8,832 nucleotides of DNA from an uncultured Bacteroidota bacterium (GCA_903906615.1 CAIVKT010000481.1:1-8832); one strand, 5' to 3'. Positions 1 to 6,900 are shown, counted from the first letter of the stretch. The notes: generated by a model from the sequence alone, not told the origin. Program-made: numbers and translations.

Positions 1-441
1 GCCATTGCCCTCACCGATACTACTGCCATAGGCGCCTGGAGTGCCTGGGCGGCAGGCAATACCAATGCCGGGATAGCCGCAGGTACAGTAACCGGGGCAA
101 TGGCAGGCACAGACACCATTTATTATATAGAAAGCAATGGCTGCGGCATAGATACCGCCCGCTATGGCTTGACGATAAAAAACTGTGTAAATGCAGTGCC
201 TGTAGCCCCTGCTGTAAGTTCAATAAGCGTTTGGCCAAACCCTGCCGGCAACACACTCACTATAGAGGCCGCAGGTTATGATAGCTATACCATCAGCAAT
301 ATTACCGGGCAGGCACTCCTAACGCAAGTATTGGCGCACAACGAAACAATAGCCGATATAAGTATGCTGCCGGCAGGCATGTATTATATAGCCCTGCATG
401 GCGTAGATGACTATGTAGTGAGGAAGTTTGTAAAGCAATAG
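1..441 (+). CDS. T9SS type A sorting domain-containing surface/secreted protein, C-terminal part (5' end outside window)
   Basis: The frame is open from base 1, so the gene starts upstream; 146 C-terminal residues are visible. Residues about 11-62 look like the end of an immunoglobulin-like repeat of large Bacteroidota adhesins: a GTVTG turn, AGTDTIYY, then a Cys-Gly in NGCGIDTA. A short Val/Pro/Ala linker follows (about 64-73). Residues about 75-146 are a Por secretion-system tail: the opening VWPNPAGNTLTI, a central TISNITGQ, a LPAGMYYI strand, and an ending with basic and aromatic residues. In this family the tail directs outer-membrane export by the type IX secretion system and is usually cleaved on export. 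The passenger's function cannot be told from this fragment. It converges on the SUMF1-type gene with a 25-bp gap. I am confident of the tail, less so of the Ig-like assignment. Confidence 0.9.
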   Translation, partial: AIALTDTTAIGAWSAWAAGNTNAGIAAGTVTGAMAGTDTIYYIESNGCGIDTARYGLTIKNCVNAVPVAPAVSSISVWPNPAGNTLTIEAAGYDSYTISNITGQALLTQVLAHNETIADISMLPAGMYYIALHGVDDYVVRKFVKQ

Positions 442-466
442 ATTCGTATCTCCTTAGGCAAAGAAT

Positions 467-1309
467 TTACTTATCCATCGCCAGCCTGAAGCCGAGTGAT
501 GCGGCCTTGGTGTCGGGCAGGTAAGCGGCACGGCGTGTTACGGCCAGCTCGTCGGGTGTGCTGGTATAAGAGCCGCCGCGCACCACATGCGCATTGCCTG
601 ATGAAGGGCCTTTGGGATTTTCCACATCGTGCTTGGTGCCGTAGGTGGTGGCGTAGTAGTCGGCACACCATTCTTCCACGTTGCCACTCATATCATAGAT
701 GCCTATTTCGTTGGCTTTTTTGCGGCCTATAGGGTGCACATGGTCTTTGCCGTTGCGCTCGTACCAGGCGACATCCTGCGGCAATCTTTTGCCGCTGTAT
801 TTTTTGCCCTCTTTTATTTTATCAGGTTTCACACCTTTTTCTGTGATCAGGAATTCATTGACGCCGCCACGTGTGCCGGGATAAGTTTTTACCAGTTCTT
901 CTTTGTTGCCGCCACGTGCCGCATACTCCCACTCTGCCTCTGTAGGCAGGCGGTAATGCTTGCCTGTAAGGGCATTCAGCTTTTCAATGAAGGATACTGC
1001 GTCATTCCAGCTTACGTTGGTTACGGGGCATTCATCACAGTCGAATACAGATGGGTTGCTGCCCATAACGATCTTCCATTGCTTTTGGGTAACCTCGTAT
1101 TCGCTCATCGAAAAATCAGCGAGCTTTACTGTATGCGCGGGTTTCCTGTCTGCCGCCCCGTCATTGCTGCCCAGGTCGAAGCTGCCGCCTTGCACCTGCA
1201 CCATATATATATGCAGGGAGTCTTTGCTGGTCTTATTGATCTTTCTCTGGGCCACGGCTGTTTGCACAGTAAGCGCCATCAATAAACAGGATAACAAACA
1301 TTTCGTCAT
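467..1309 (-). CDS. Secreted SUMF1/FGE-sulfatase-fold protein, probably not a formylglycine-generating enzyme
   Basis: 280 residues from an ATG. Residues 1-20 form an N-terminal signal peptide ending in TAVA before Gln21, so the protein is probably periplasmic or exported. Residues about 38-278 are a complete SUMF1/FGE-sulfatase domain: VQGGSFDLGS near the start, SEYEVTQKQW, PVTNVSWNDAVSF, the hallmark RLPTEAEWEYAARGG (120-134), GIYDMSGNVEEWC (203-215), VRGGSY (243-248) and the final LGFRLA. In true formylglycine-generating enzymes two copper-binding catalytic cysteines follow the GGSY motif; here the aligned positions are Ser250 and Leu255. The remaining cysteines (91, 94, 215) are elsewhere, apart from those in the signal peptide. 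Sulfatase activation is therefore unlikely; a binding or structural role, as in other SUMF1-fold proteins, is inference. It lies 30 bp downstream of mrp on the same strand and may be co-transcribed. Confidence 0.88.
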   Translation of the reverse strand: MTKCLLSCLLMALTVQTAVAQRKINKTSKDSLHIYMVQVQGGSFDLGSNDGAADRKPAHTVKLADFSMSEYEVTQKQWKIVMGSNPSVFDCDECPVTNVSWNDAVSFIEKLNALTGKHYRLPTEAEWEYAARGGNKEELVKTYPGTRGGVNEFLITEKGVKPDKIKEGKKYSGKRLPQDVAWYERNGKDHVHPIGRKKANEIGIYDMSGNVEEWCADYYATTYGTKHDVENPKGPSSGNAHVVRGGSYTSTPDELAVTRRAAYLPDTKAASLGFRLAMDK

Positions 1310-1339
1310 AAAGGATATTTACCGGTTATTAAAAATCAG

Positions 1340-2434
1340 TTAATTCATCTGTACTACTTTCGTAGGGTCCATGTTGGTATTGCGGATGGCTATATTCTGC
1401 GCCACTTTCTGCGCCATCTCCATGAATGCCTCTTTAGCTACCGCATCATCATCCAGCACAGCGGGCAGCCCCTTATCTCCTCCTTCACGTATCCCCTGCA
1501 CCAGTGGTATCTCCGCTATAAATGGCAGCTCAAACTGGTCTGCCATCTTCCTTGCCCCACCCTTGCCAAATATATAATATTTGTTCTCAGGTAACTCCTG
1601 CGGTGTAAAATAAGCCATATTTTCAACAATTCCGAGTATCGGAACATTGATCTGTGGTTGCCTGAACATCATAATGGCCTTGCGGGCATCTGCTGCTGCA
1701 ACTGCCTGCGGTGTGGAAACGATTACAGCGCCCGTTACAGGCACTGTTTGCACTATGGTGAGGTGTACATCGCCGGTGCCGGGGGGCATATCCACCACCA
1801 GGTAATCGAGCGCTCCCCAATGTACATCTGATATGAATTGCTTTAATGCCGAGCTGGCCATAGGGCCGCGCCACATCACCGCCTGCTTCTCATCTATCAG
1901 CATACCTATGGATATGGCCTTGATACCGAATTTTTCCAGCGGCACTATCATGCCCTTGCCATTTACTTCGGTCATTTTGGGGCGCTCATCGCGCAGCCCC
2001 ATCATGATAGGAACTGAAGGGCCGTAGATATCGGCATCCAGCAACCCTACGGATGCGCCCAGCTGTGCCAGCCCTATGGCCAGGTTCACAGCCACAGTGG
2101 ATTTGCCTACACCGCCCTTGCCCGATGCCACTAAAATGATATTCCTTACATCAGGCAGTATGGCCTGGTTGTCCTTTCGGTTGGTGCTTACATTGGCGGT
2201 GAGGTGTACATTTACCACTGCTTCCTTATCTACCAGCAGATGTATGGCCGTAACGCAGGCGCGCTCTATCATTTCCTTCAGCGGGCAGGCCGGGGTGGTG
2301 AGCACTACGGTAAAAGAAACATTTTTGCCGTCAATCACTATATCTTTCACCATGTTGAGGGTTACGAGGTCTTTGCCCAGGTCGGGCTCCTGTACTTCGC
2401 TCAGTGCGGCGATCACTGCTTCTTTTGTTATCAT
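1340..2434 (-). CDS. mrp: Mrp/NBP35-family P-loop ATPase (Fe-S cluster carrier)
   Basis: 364 residues from the ATG at 2434. Residues 1 to about 80 form a MIP18/DUF59 domain with TTPACPLKEMIE (46-57), the usual N-terminal partner in bacterial Mrp. From about residue 97 comes the ParA/MinD-like ATPase: deviant Walker A GKGGVGKST (105-113), LLDADIYGPS (131-140), MWRGPM (187-192) and DMPPGTGD (215-222). The family binds and transfers Fe-S clusters in the cytoplasm using ATP. The CxxC found after the ENM motif in E. coli Mrp is absent; the sequence reads ENMAYFTPQELPENKYY, which from memory is normal for Bacteroidota Mrp. The frame extends upstream to a GTG at 2485, but a TATTTTTG promoter box lies inside that extension and AAAGG lies 5 nt before the 2434 ATG, so I chose 2434. 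The first gene of a probable pair with the SUMF1-type gene; divergent from the gene at 2564. Confidence 0.95.
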   Translation of the reverse strand: MITKEAVIAALSEVQEPDLGKDLVTLNMVKDIVIDGKNVSFTVVLTTPACPLKEMIERACVTAIHLLVDKEAVVNVHLTANVSTNRKDNQAILPDVRNIILVASGKGGVGKSTVAVNLAIGLAQLGASVGLLDADIYGPSVPIMMGLRDERPKMTEVNGKGMIVPLEKFGIKAISIGMLIDEKQAVMWRGPMASSALKQFISDVHWGALDYLVVDMPPGTGDVHLTIVQTVPVTGAVIVSTPQAVAAADARKAIMMFRQPQINVPILGIVENMAYFTPQELPENKYYIFGKGGARKMADQFELPFIAEIPLVQGIREGGDKGLPAVLDDDAVAKEAFMEMAQKVAQNIAIRNTNMDPTKVVQMN

Positions 2435-2467
2435 ATAAACCTTTGTTAAAGTATGTTTCCGGAACCG

Positions 2468-2475
2468 CAAAAATA
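2468..2475 (-). promoter_or_regulatory. Candidate -7 promoter box for mrp
   Basis: On the minus strand this reads TATTTTTG, an exact match to the Bacteroidota -7 consensus TAnnTTTG. It lies 33 nt upstream of the mrp ATG at 2434, leaving room for a short leader. No clear TTG -33 element is seen at the usual distance; TTA lies about 20 nt upstream. It helps to rule out the GTG start at 2485. Confidence 0.5.
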
Positions 2476-2551
2476 CATTAAACACGGTTACTTTGCGATA
2501 AGTTACGCTGATTGCCTGATAAGCAAATAAATGCTGTAATGATAAACCACG

Positions 2552-2559
2552 TAACTTTA
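2552..2559 (+). promoter_or_regulatory. Candidate -7 promoter box for the secreted protein gene at 2564
   Basis: TAACTTTA matches TAnnTTTG in all but the last base and sits 4 nt before the ATG at 2564. No TTG is seen at the standard -33 distance. If used, the transcript would start at or next to the start codon. Weak on its own; the same 4-nt spacing recurs before two other genes in the window. Confidence 0.35.
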
Positions 2560-2563
2560 CATT

Positions 2564-3235
2564 ATGAAGTTGAAGTCTTTTCTATATTGTTTTATTGTAT
2601 TCCTTTCGCTTGGGTATAATCACGCATCCGCACAAACCAATATGGAGAATGTGATACAGATAGATGGTATAGCCATGACGGCAGATAGCCTGCGTGCTGT
2701 GCCTTATGCTGTAGTATCTGTAAAAAACAAGAACAGGGGCATAGAAGCGGCATACACAGGGGTGTTTTCTGTTGTTTGCTTCAAAGGCGATACGCTTGAA
2801 TTTTCGTGCGAGGGTTTCCGGTCAAAGCAGTATATAGTGCCTAAAGATATTAAAGGGCAATACTTCTCGGTGATACAGTTGATGGTGCAGGATACCTTTT
2901 ACCTGCCGGAAACGATCATCAGGCCCTTGCCATCGAAAGAAGGTTTCAGTTATGCCTTCCTGCATTGGCGCATACCTAATGACCAATATGAGCTCGCCCG
3001 CCGCAATACCGATGCTTACTTTCTGAAGGCGCTGGCCTATACTATGCCGATAGACGGGCAGGTGGCACAGGCGAGGCTGATGCAGAAACAGGCCAATGAG
3101 GCAGTATATTATGGCCAGCAGCCACCTATGAATATCTTTAACCCGCTGGCGTGGGGGCAATTCTTTGAGGCCTGGAAGCGTGGCGATTTCCGCACGAAGA
3201 GCAATCCTTACATCAACGACGGGAATAATTACTAA
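2564..3235 (+). CDS. Secreted protein with carboxypeptidase-regulatory-like beta domain, function unknown
   Basis: 223 residues. The first 24 are a signal peptide (basic start, hydrophobic core, ASAQ end), so it is exported. Residues about 30-116 resemble the carboxypeptidase-D-regulatory-like/TonB-receptor plug-leading fold: IDGIAMTADSLRAVPYAVVSV, then NRGIEAAYTGVFSV, a CFKGDTLEFSCEGF strand pair, and a closing FSVIQLMVQD. In longer homologues this fold precedes outer-membrane receptors; here only about 100 residues follow. The second half carries LPETIIRPLPSKEGF (114-128) and a helical, aromatic-rich segment including MNIFNPLAWGQFFEAW (189-204). No catalytic motif is recognisable. Its start is 129 bp from the divergent mrp ATG and its end faces the OmpA-type gene across the inverted-repeat region. 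I recognise the domain type, not a function. Confidence 0.85.
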   Translation: MKLKSFLYCFIVFLSLGYNHASAQTNMENVIQIDGIAMTADSLRAVPYAVVSVKNKNRGIEAAYTGVFSVVCFKGDTLEFSCEGFRSKQYIVPKDIKGQYFSVIQLMVQDTFYLPETIIRPLPSKEGFSYAFLHWRIPNDQYELARRNTDAYFLKALAYTMPIDGQVAQARLMQKQANEAVYYGQQPPMNIFNPLAWGQFFEAWKRGDFRTKSNPYINDGNNY

Positions 3236-3303
3236 CGCATTGCACTTATGCCAATTCAATTAAAATCATACACGAAATTATTGTGTGATCTGCGCGAGAA
3301 TTC

Positions 3304-3421
3304 CCACCACACAGGAGGTACATAGATCACATAGTCTATGTGGTCTGATGCCAAGGATTTGTAATTTCTCATAGGTTCAATTACTCCTGCCTATGTGTTC
3401 TATGTGCCTCCTATGTGGTGG
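3304..3421. repeat. Long imperfect inverted repeat (31-bp arms) in the convergent gap
   Basis: Arm 3304-3334 and arm 3391-3421 are reverse complements at 28 of 31 positions, separated by 56 bp. A second dyad, GATCACATAG-T-CTATGTGGTC at 3325-3345, with one mismatched pair, overlaps the left arm, so alternative hairpins are possible. The arms consist of 8-9-bp quasi-repeats around ACATAG/CTATGT. The element fills most of the 229-bp gap between two converging genes (stops at 3235 and 3465). A bidirectional transcription end signal or a dispersed REP-like element are both possible; I see no coding sequence in 3236-3464. Confidence 0.8.
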
Positions 3422-3464
3422 CCTTGAATAACATTCAATCAGGCGGGATTTTGTATGCAGGGCC

Positions 3465-4253
3465 TTACTTGCTCAATATTCTTATTTCCACGCGGCGGTT
3501 GGCTTGCTGTTCGTCTTCGGTATTGGCAGGGTATACTTTCGGGCGCGTGGTGCCGAAGCCTTCAAACTTCATCCTGTTTTTTGCTATACCTTTTGCGGCG
3601 AGGTAGTCATATACCGCTTTAGCCCTTAGCTTAGAGAGGTCTATATCATTGCTGTATGGCCCGGTGTTGGATGTGGTCATGCCTTTGCAGCATACGTGGC
3701 CTTCTATCTGAATGTGCACTGATTTGTTGGTGTTGAGGAACTCAATAAGGTTTTGCAGCTCGGGCATAGAGGCGGGCAGAATATCGGGCAGGCCGCCTTC
3801 AAAGAAAATATTATTCAGCGTTACGGTTTCATTTACCGCTACTTTATTGATGTCGAGATCAGTAGTGGATTGGGTGATGATCAATACCTTCCTGTCGGGC
3901 GCATAGCCGCCCTTGGCAGTCATTGTGGGGCGGTCTATCTTTCCTTTGCCGATGCCGGTAATATCGCTTTTACTGAAGCCTTTTGATACGAGGTAGTCCT
4001 GCACATTCGTGGCCCTATCGGTAGATACAGAGTCGTTATGCTCAGCCGTACCCCGGTAATCGGCATAGCCTATCACCAGCAACTTTTGCCCCGGCTTTAT
4101 TTTTTTATTGCGGATCAGCTTGTCTAAAGCTGCGGCCGATGTGCTGTTTATTGTAGTTTCTTTGAGCGCAAAATACACGGTAAAGGTATCAGCACGCTGG
4201 CTATAGCCAAAGGTGGCGCAGAAAAGCAGGCAAAGGAGCAGAAGGTTTTTCAT
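3465..4253 (-). CDS. OmpA-family protein with two OmpA C-terminal-like domains
   Basis: 262 residues from the ATG at 4253. A signal peptide covers about residues 1-18 (ending GYSQ) with no convincing lipobox. The first OmpA-like domain is about 20-127: YFALKETTIN, GYADYRG, the NDSVSTDRATNVQDYL helix and APDRKVLI. The second is about 140-262: IFFEGGLPDIL, IEGHVCCKG, the NDIDLSKLRAKAVYDYL helix, FEGFGTTRPK and the terminal QQANRRVEIRI. Such domains bind diaminopimelate in peptidoglycan through an Asp and an Arg. The first domain keeps the Asp (YAD) and an Arg; in the second the Asp position is occupied by CC while the Arg pair is retained. A longer frame begins at a TTG at 4274, but a perfect -7 box lies between the two starts. 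Same strand as the permease gene, 66 bp downstream of it. Confidence 0.88.
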   Translation of the reverse strand: MKNLLLLCLLFCATFGYSQRADTFTVYFALKETTINSTSAAALDKLIRNKKIKPGQKLLVIGYADYRGTAEHNDSVSTDRATNVQDYLVSKGFSKSDITGIGKGKIDRPTMTAKGGYAPDRKVLIITQSTTDLDINKVAVNETVTLNNIFFEGGLPDILPASMPELQNLIEFLNTNKSVHIQIEGHVCCKGMTTSNTGPYSNDIDLSKLRAKAVYDYLAAKGIAKNRMKFEGFGTTRPKVYPANTEDEQQANRRVEIRILSK

Positions 4254-4257
4254 GCAG

Positions 4258-4265
4258 CAAAGGTA
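4258..4265 (-). promoter_or_regulatory. Candidate -7 promoter box for the OmpA-type gene
   Basis: The minus strand reads TACCTTTG, an exact TAnnTTTG match, ending 4 nt before the ATG at 4253. A TTG lies 16 nt upstream, slightly short of the usual -33 spacing. A start site just downstream would give a leaderless or nearly leaderless mRNA. It argues against the alternative TTG start at 4274. Confidence 0.5.
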
Positions 4266-4319
4266 AATAGACAATAATTACCAAAGGGGTGATTTTTGGA
4301 GGAGCAACTCACACTCGCG

Positions 4320-5444
4320 CTAACCCTTCACATCCAGCAAATCCCTGAGTGCATTCCCCAGTATATTAAAAGCATACACCAAAAGCATAATAGCGATGCC
4401 GGGAATCAATGCCAGTAGTGGCCTGTTGGTAAGCAGGAAGTTGTAGTGTTCTTTGATCATCAATCCCCATGAGGGGGCAGGGGGCTGTACGCCAAAGCCC
4501 AGGAAGCTGAGACCAGCCTCGATAAGTATGGCAGCGGCAAAGTTGCCTGCGGCTACCACCATCACCGGCCCGGCAATATTAGGCAGTATATGGCGGAAGA
4601 TGATGCGCGCATCGCCTATGCCCAGCGCACGGGCCGCGGTAACATACTCCTGCTCTTTGATGGCCATCACCTGTCCCCGGATGAGCCTTGCTGCACCCAC
4701 CCACATACTGAGCCCGATAGCAATAAATATCTCCCAGAAGCCCTTGCCTATGGTGAGCGTAATGGCGAATACCAGCAGCAGGGTGGGGATGGCATACAAT
4801 ATATTGATGACCCACATAACGGCATTATCTACCCAACCGCCATAGTAGCCCGCAAGCGAGCCGAGTATGATGCCTATGGTAAGGGAAAGCAGAACAGCCA
4901 CAAGCCCAACAGATAACGTGACGCGTGAGCCTATGATGAGGCGTGAAAGAATATCGCGGCTAAAGCGATCTGTGCCGAGGTAGAAGGTGCGTTTGGTGAT
5001 GTTGTGTGTGGTAATGTATTGCTGCTGATCGATGGTTGATGCACGAAGTTCATCGGCAGGTAGGAGCTGCGCTGCTGTATAAGTGAGTGTGTCTTCTATA
5101 CCATCATCTATATAGTGGCGCACTACAATGCGGTTGCCCTCATAGCGGTAACCATTGATGGGTATGGCGTTGAAGACGGATGGTGTACCGTTGAACCATT
5201 CAAAAAGGCGGCAGTGGCGTTGTGGTGTGTTGGCTTTGGGTATGCGCAATAGCAACGTGGTAAAGCCCGGTTGCTTGGCCCCCAGCTCTATGATCATATT
5301 GTTGGCCGATGGTGTTTTATCGGGTACAATGACGTACGCAAAAATTGAAACAATGCAGGTGAGCGAAATGATACAAAGCGCCACCACTGCTGAAGGTTTT
5401 TTCAGAAGTCGCCTGATGATGCTCTTATGCGTATCATTTTTCAA
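4320..5444 (-). CDS. ABC transporter permease, OppC/DppC type (peptide/nickel importer family)
   Basis: About 374 residues. N-terminal basic stretch (RRLLKK) and first membrane helix (about 19-40), then a large soluble segment of about 115 residues (41-155), then the LGTDRFSRDILSRLIIGSR signature (156-174) and five more predicted helices. The EAA loop that docks on the ATPase is EQEYVTAARALGIGDARIIF, about residues 264-283. It ends with the LSFLGFGVQPPAPSWG segment and NALRDLLDVKG typical of DppC/OppC. Family members pair with an OppB-type permease, two ATPases and a binding protein, none of which is in the window; the substrate is unknown. No ATG is available near the N-terminus. I chose the TTG at 5444, which gives the short N-tail expected before helix 1; a TTG at 5474 is possible but lies inside a perfect palindrome. 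Downstream of the M28 peptidase gene on the same strand. Confidence 0.9.
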   Translation of the reverse strand: MKNDTHKSIIRRLLKKPSAVVALCIISLTCIVSIFAYVIVPDKTPSANNMIIELGAKQPGFTTLLLRIPKANTPQRHCRLFEWFNGTPSVFNAIPINGYRYEGNRIVVRHYIDDGIEDTLTYTAAQLLPADELRASTIDQQQYITTHNITKRTFYLGTDRFSRDILSRLIIGSRVTLSVGLVAVLLSLTIGIILGSLAGYYGGWVDNAVMWVINILYAIPTLLLVFAITLTIGKGFWEIFIAIGLSMWVGAARLIRGQVMAIKEQEYVTAARALGIGDARIIFRHILPNIAGPVMVVAAGNFAAAILIEAGLSFLGFGVQPPAPSWGLMIKEHYNFLLTNRPLLALIPGIAIMLLVYAFNILGNALRDLLDVKG

Positions 5445-5463
5445 TTTTGTATATCGTGTACCC

Positions 5464-5496
5464 AGATTTGACAACTTTTAAAAAGTTGTCAAATCT
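5464..5496. repeat. Perfect 33-bp palindrome (16-bp arms, 1-nt centre)
   Basis: Arm AGATTTGACAACTTTT at 5464-5479 and its exact reverse complement at 5481-5496 flank a single A at 5480. It lies in the 76-bp gap between the M28 peptidase stop (5521) and the permease start (5444), both minus strand. It could form a hairpin at the end of the peptidase transcript, or be a dyad operator for the permease. On the minus strand the dyad is followed by GGGTAC rather than a U-tract, so it is not a canonical intrinsic terminator. Confidence 0.85.
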
Positions 5497-5520
5497 TATA
5501 TCTAACATTATCAGATCATA

Positions 5521-6888
5521 CTAGTTCAGTCCGTGCTCACTCACGAGGTAGATGAGCTGTGCCATTACTGCGGCGCCCAGTTTAAGCTCGCGGTGATTCA
5601 CCTGCTCAAACGTATCGTTATTGGTATGGTGCAGGTCGAAGTAGCGCTGTGAGTCTGGAATAAGGCCGGCCAGCGGGGTTTTGAGTTTGCTATTCATCGG
5701 TTCTATGTCCGATCCACCTTCTTCGCGGCTGAAATCGTAAACGCCGTATGGCAGGAATAGCTCTTTGTAGCTTTTTATTTTGTCCTTCTGTGCGGCAGGC
5801 ATCACCAGCCCGATACCGCGTGGAGAGAAGCCACCCGCATCTGATTCGAGCGCCAGCACGTGCTGCTCGTTCTTTGACTTGGCCGAGTCGGCATAGGCCT
5901 GGCCGCCTTTCTGGCCGTTCTCTTCATTCATAAACAATACTGCGCGTATGGTGCATTTGGGTTTTATACCCAGCGCCTTCATAGCACGGATGATCTCTAT
6001 GGCCTGAACGCAGCCGGCGCCATCATCGGTAGCGCCTTCGCCTACGTCCCAGGAGTCCAGGTGGCCACCTACTGTTATAATACGTTCAGGTGTTTCGATG
6101 CCCTTTATTTCGCCTATTACATTAAAGGAATGAACCAGTTTGGGCATCATATGTGCTTCCGAGGTCATTATTGCCGATACAGGGCCTTTGCCCAGCGCCT
6201 GCTCCAGGCGGTCGGAGGTTCTGTTGCCTAATGACATAGCGGGTACTTTTGCAAATGAGTCGTTGTAGTGTGTGGCGCCGGTGTGAGGGAAATCATCTTC
6301 GCCGGTAGACATAGAGCGGATAATGATGCCTACTGCGCCCTTGCGTGCTGCTGCTGTTGGGCCACCACCACGGTATCTTACTGCATCGCCATAGCCCTCG
6401 AAAGTGAAGATGAGATCCTGCCTGAAACGGTAATCAAAGAATACGATCTTGCCTTTTACGGCATCATCGGGCAATGCTTTTAGCTCATCGAAGTTGTGTA
6501 CCAGCACTATTTGCGCTTTTAACGGCTTGCCATCTGTGCCCTGGCTGTTGCCGAGCGATAACGCCTCCACTGTTTCATACTTACCGCCTATATTCAGCTC
6601 CAGGCTTTCTTTGCCCCTGTAGAAGTAGGGTACGTCGGCTGGCTGCAGCCACACCTTATCAGCGCCGGCTTCTTTCATGGCCTTCTCGCCCCATATCACA
6701 GCCTTTGCCGCCTCCGGCGATCCGCTGATGCGATGGCCTATGGTTTTGGTAAGCACCCGCAGGTTGTTGTAGCAATTGCCGTGCAGCATGATCTCATCTG
6801 CTATTTTGCGAAACATCAGCGAGTCGTCCTGTCCGTAGCAGGTGCAGGTGGCAAGCAGGGCAATAAGCCCGAGTAGGCGTGATCTCAT
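5521..6888 (-). CDS. Secreted M28-family zinc metallopeptidase (carboxypeptidase Q/glutamate carboxypeptidase-like)
   Basis: 455 residues from an ATG; a signal peptide of about 19 residues (ending CYGQ) predicts export. The co-catalytic dizinc site of M28 peptidases is complete: His276 and Asp278 in GGHLDSWDVGEG, Asp288 in GATDDGAG, the catalytic Glu322 and ligand Glu323 in MNEENG, Asp350 in LESDAGG, and His421 in DLHHTNNDT. Between the N-terminal part and the second zinc half (about residues 110-240) is a segment consistent with a protease-associated (PA) insert, with VKGKIVFF and AARKGAVGIIIRS. The arrangement and length match the carboxypeptidase Q-like branch, which removes residues from peptides; exact specificity cannot be read. 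It precedes the OppC-like gene by 76 bp, so shared peptide use is plausible but inferred. Confidence 0.93.
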   Translation of the reverse strand: MRSRLLGLIALLATCTCYGQDDSLMFRKIADEIMLHGNCYNNLRVLTKTIGHRISGSPEAAKAVIWGEKAMKEAGADKVWLQPADVPYFYRGKESLELNIGGKYETVEALSLGNSQGTDGKPLKAQIVLVHNFDELKALPDDAVKGKIVFFDYRFRQDLIFTFEGYGDAVRYRGGGPTAAARKGAVGIIIRSMSTGEDDFPHTGATHYNDSFAKVPAMSLGNRTSDRLEQALGKGPVSAIMTSEAHMMPKLVHSFNVIGEIKGIETPERIITVGGHLDSWDVGEGATDDGAGCVQAIEIIRAMKALGIKPKCTIRAVLFMNEENGQKGGQAYADSAKSKNEQHVLALESDAGGFSPRGIGLVMPAAQKDKIKSYKELFLPYGVYDFSREEGGSDIEPMNSKLKTPLAGLIPDSQRYFDLHHTNNDTFEQVNHRELKLGAAVMAQLIYLVSEHGLN

Positions 6889-6892
6889 GCGA

Positions 6893-6900
6893 TAAAAGTA
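6893..6900 (-). promoter_or_regulatory. Candidate -7 promoter box for the M28 peptidase gene
   Basis: The minus strand reads TACTTTTA, matching TAnnTTTG except for the last base, and ends 4 nt before the ATG at 6888. A TTG lies only 13 nt upstream, too close for a standard -33 element. Supported mainly by the same placement in front of two other genes in this window. Confidence 0.35.

Noticed and set aside
629..1285. 218-residue plus-strand open frame
   Set aside because: It lies fully opposite the SUMF1-type gene, whose domain motifs are complete; its product has no recognisable domain.
467..1309. GldK/GldJ gliding protein
   Set aside because: The fold is shared, but the protein is shorter, lacks a lipobox and is not beside gldL/M/N.
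2076..2438. 120-residue plus-strand open frame
   Set aside because: Antisense to the N-terminal and Walker A region of mrp; low-complexity Ser/Thr-rich product.
2822..3259. 145-residue minus-strand open frame
   Set aside because: Opposite the secreted-protein gene at 2564, which has a signal peptide and a plausible domain; the antisense product has neither.
3304..3421. CRISPR-like repeats
   Set aside because: The similar segments are inverted rather than regularly spaced direct repeats, and no spacers or cas genes are present.
5464..5496. Insertion-sequence end or intrinsic terminator
   Set aside because: No transposase or matching second end is in the window, and no U-tract follows on the peptidase's strand, so neither label is supported beyond a palindrome.
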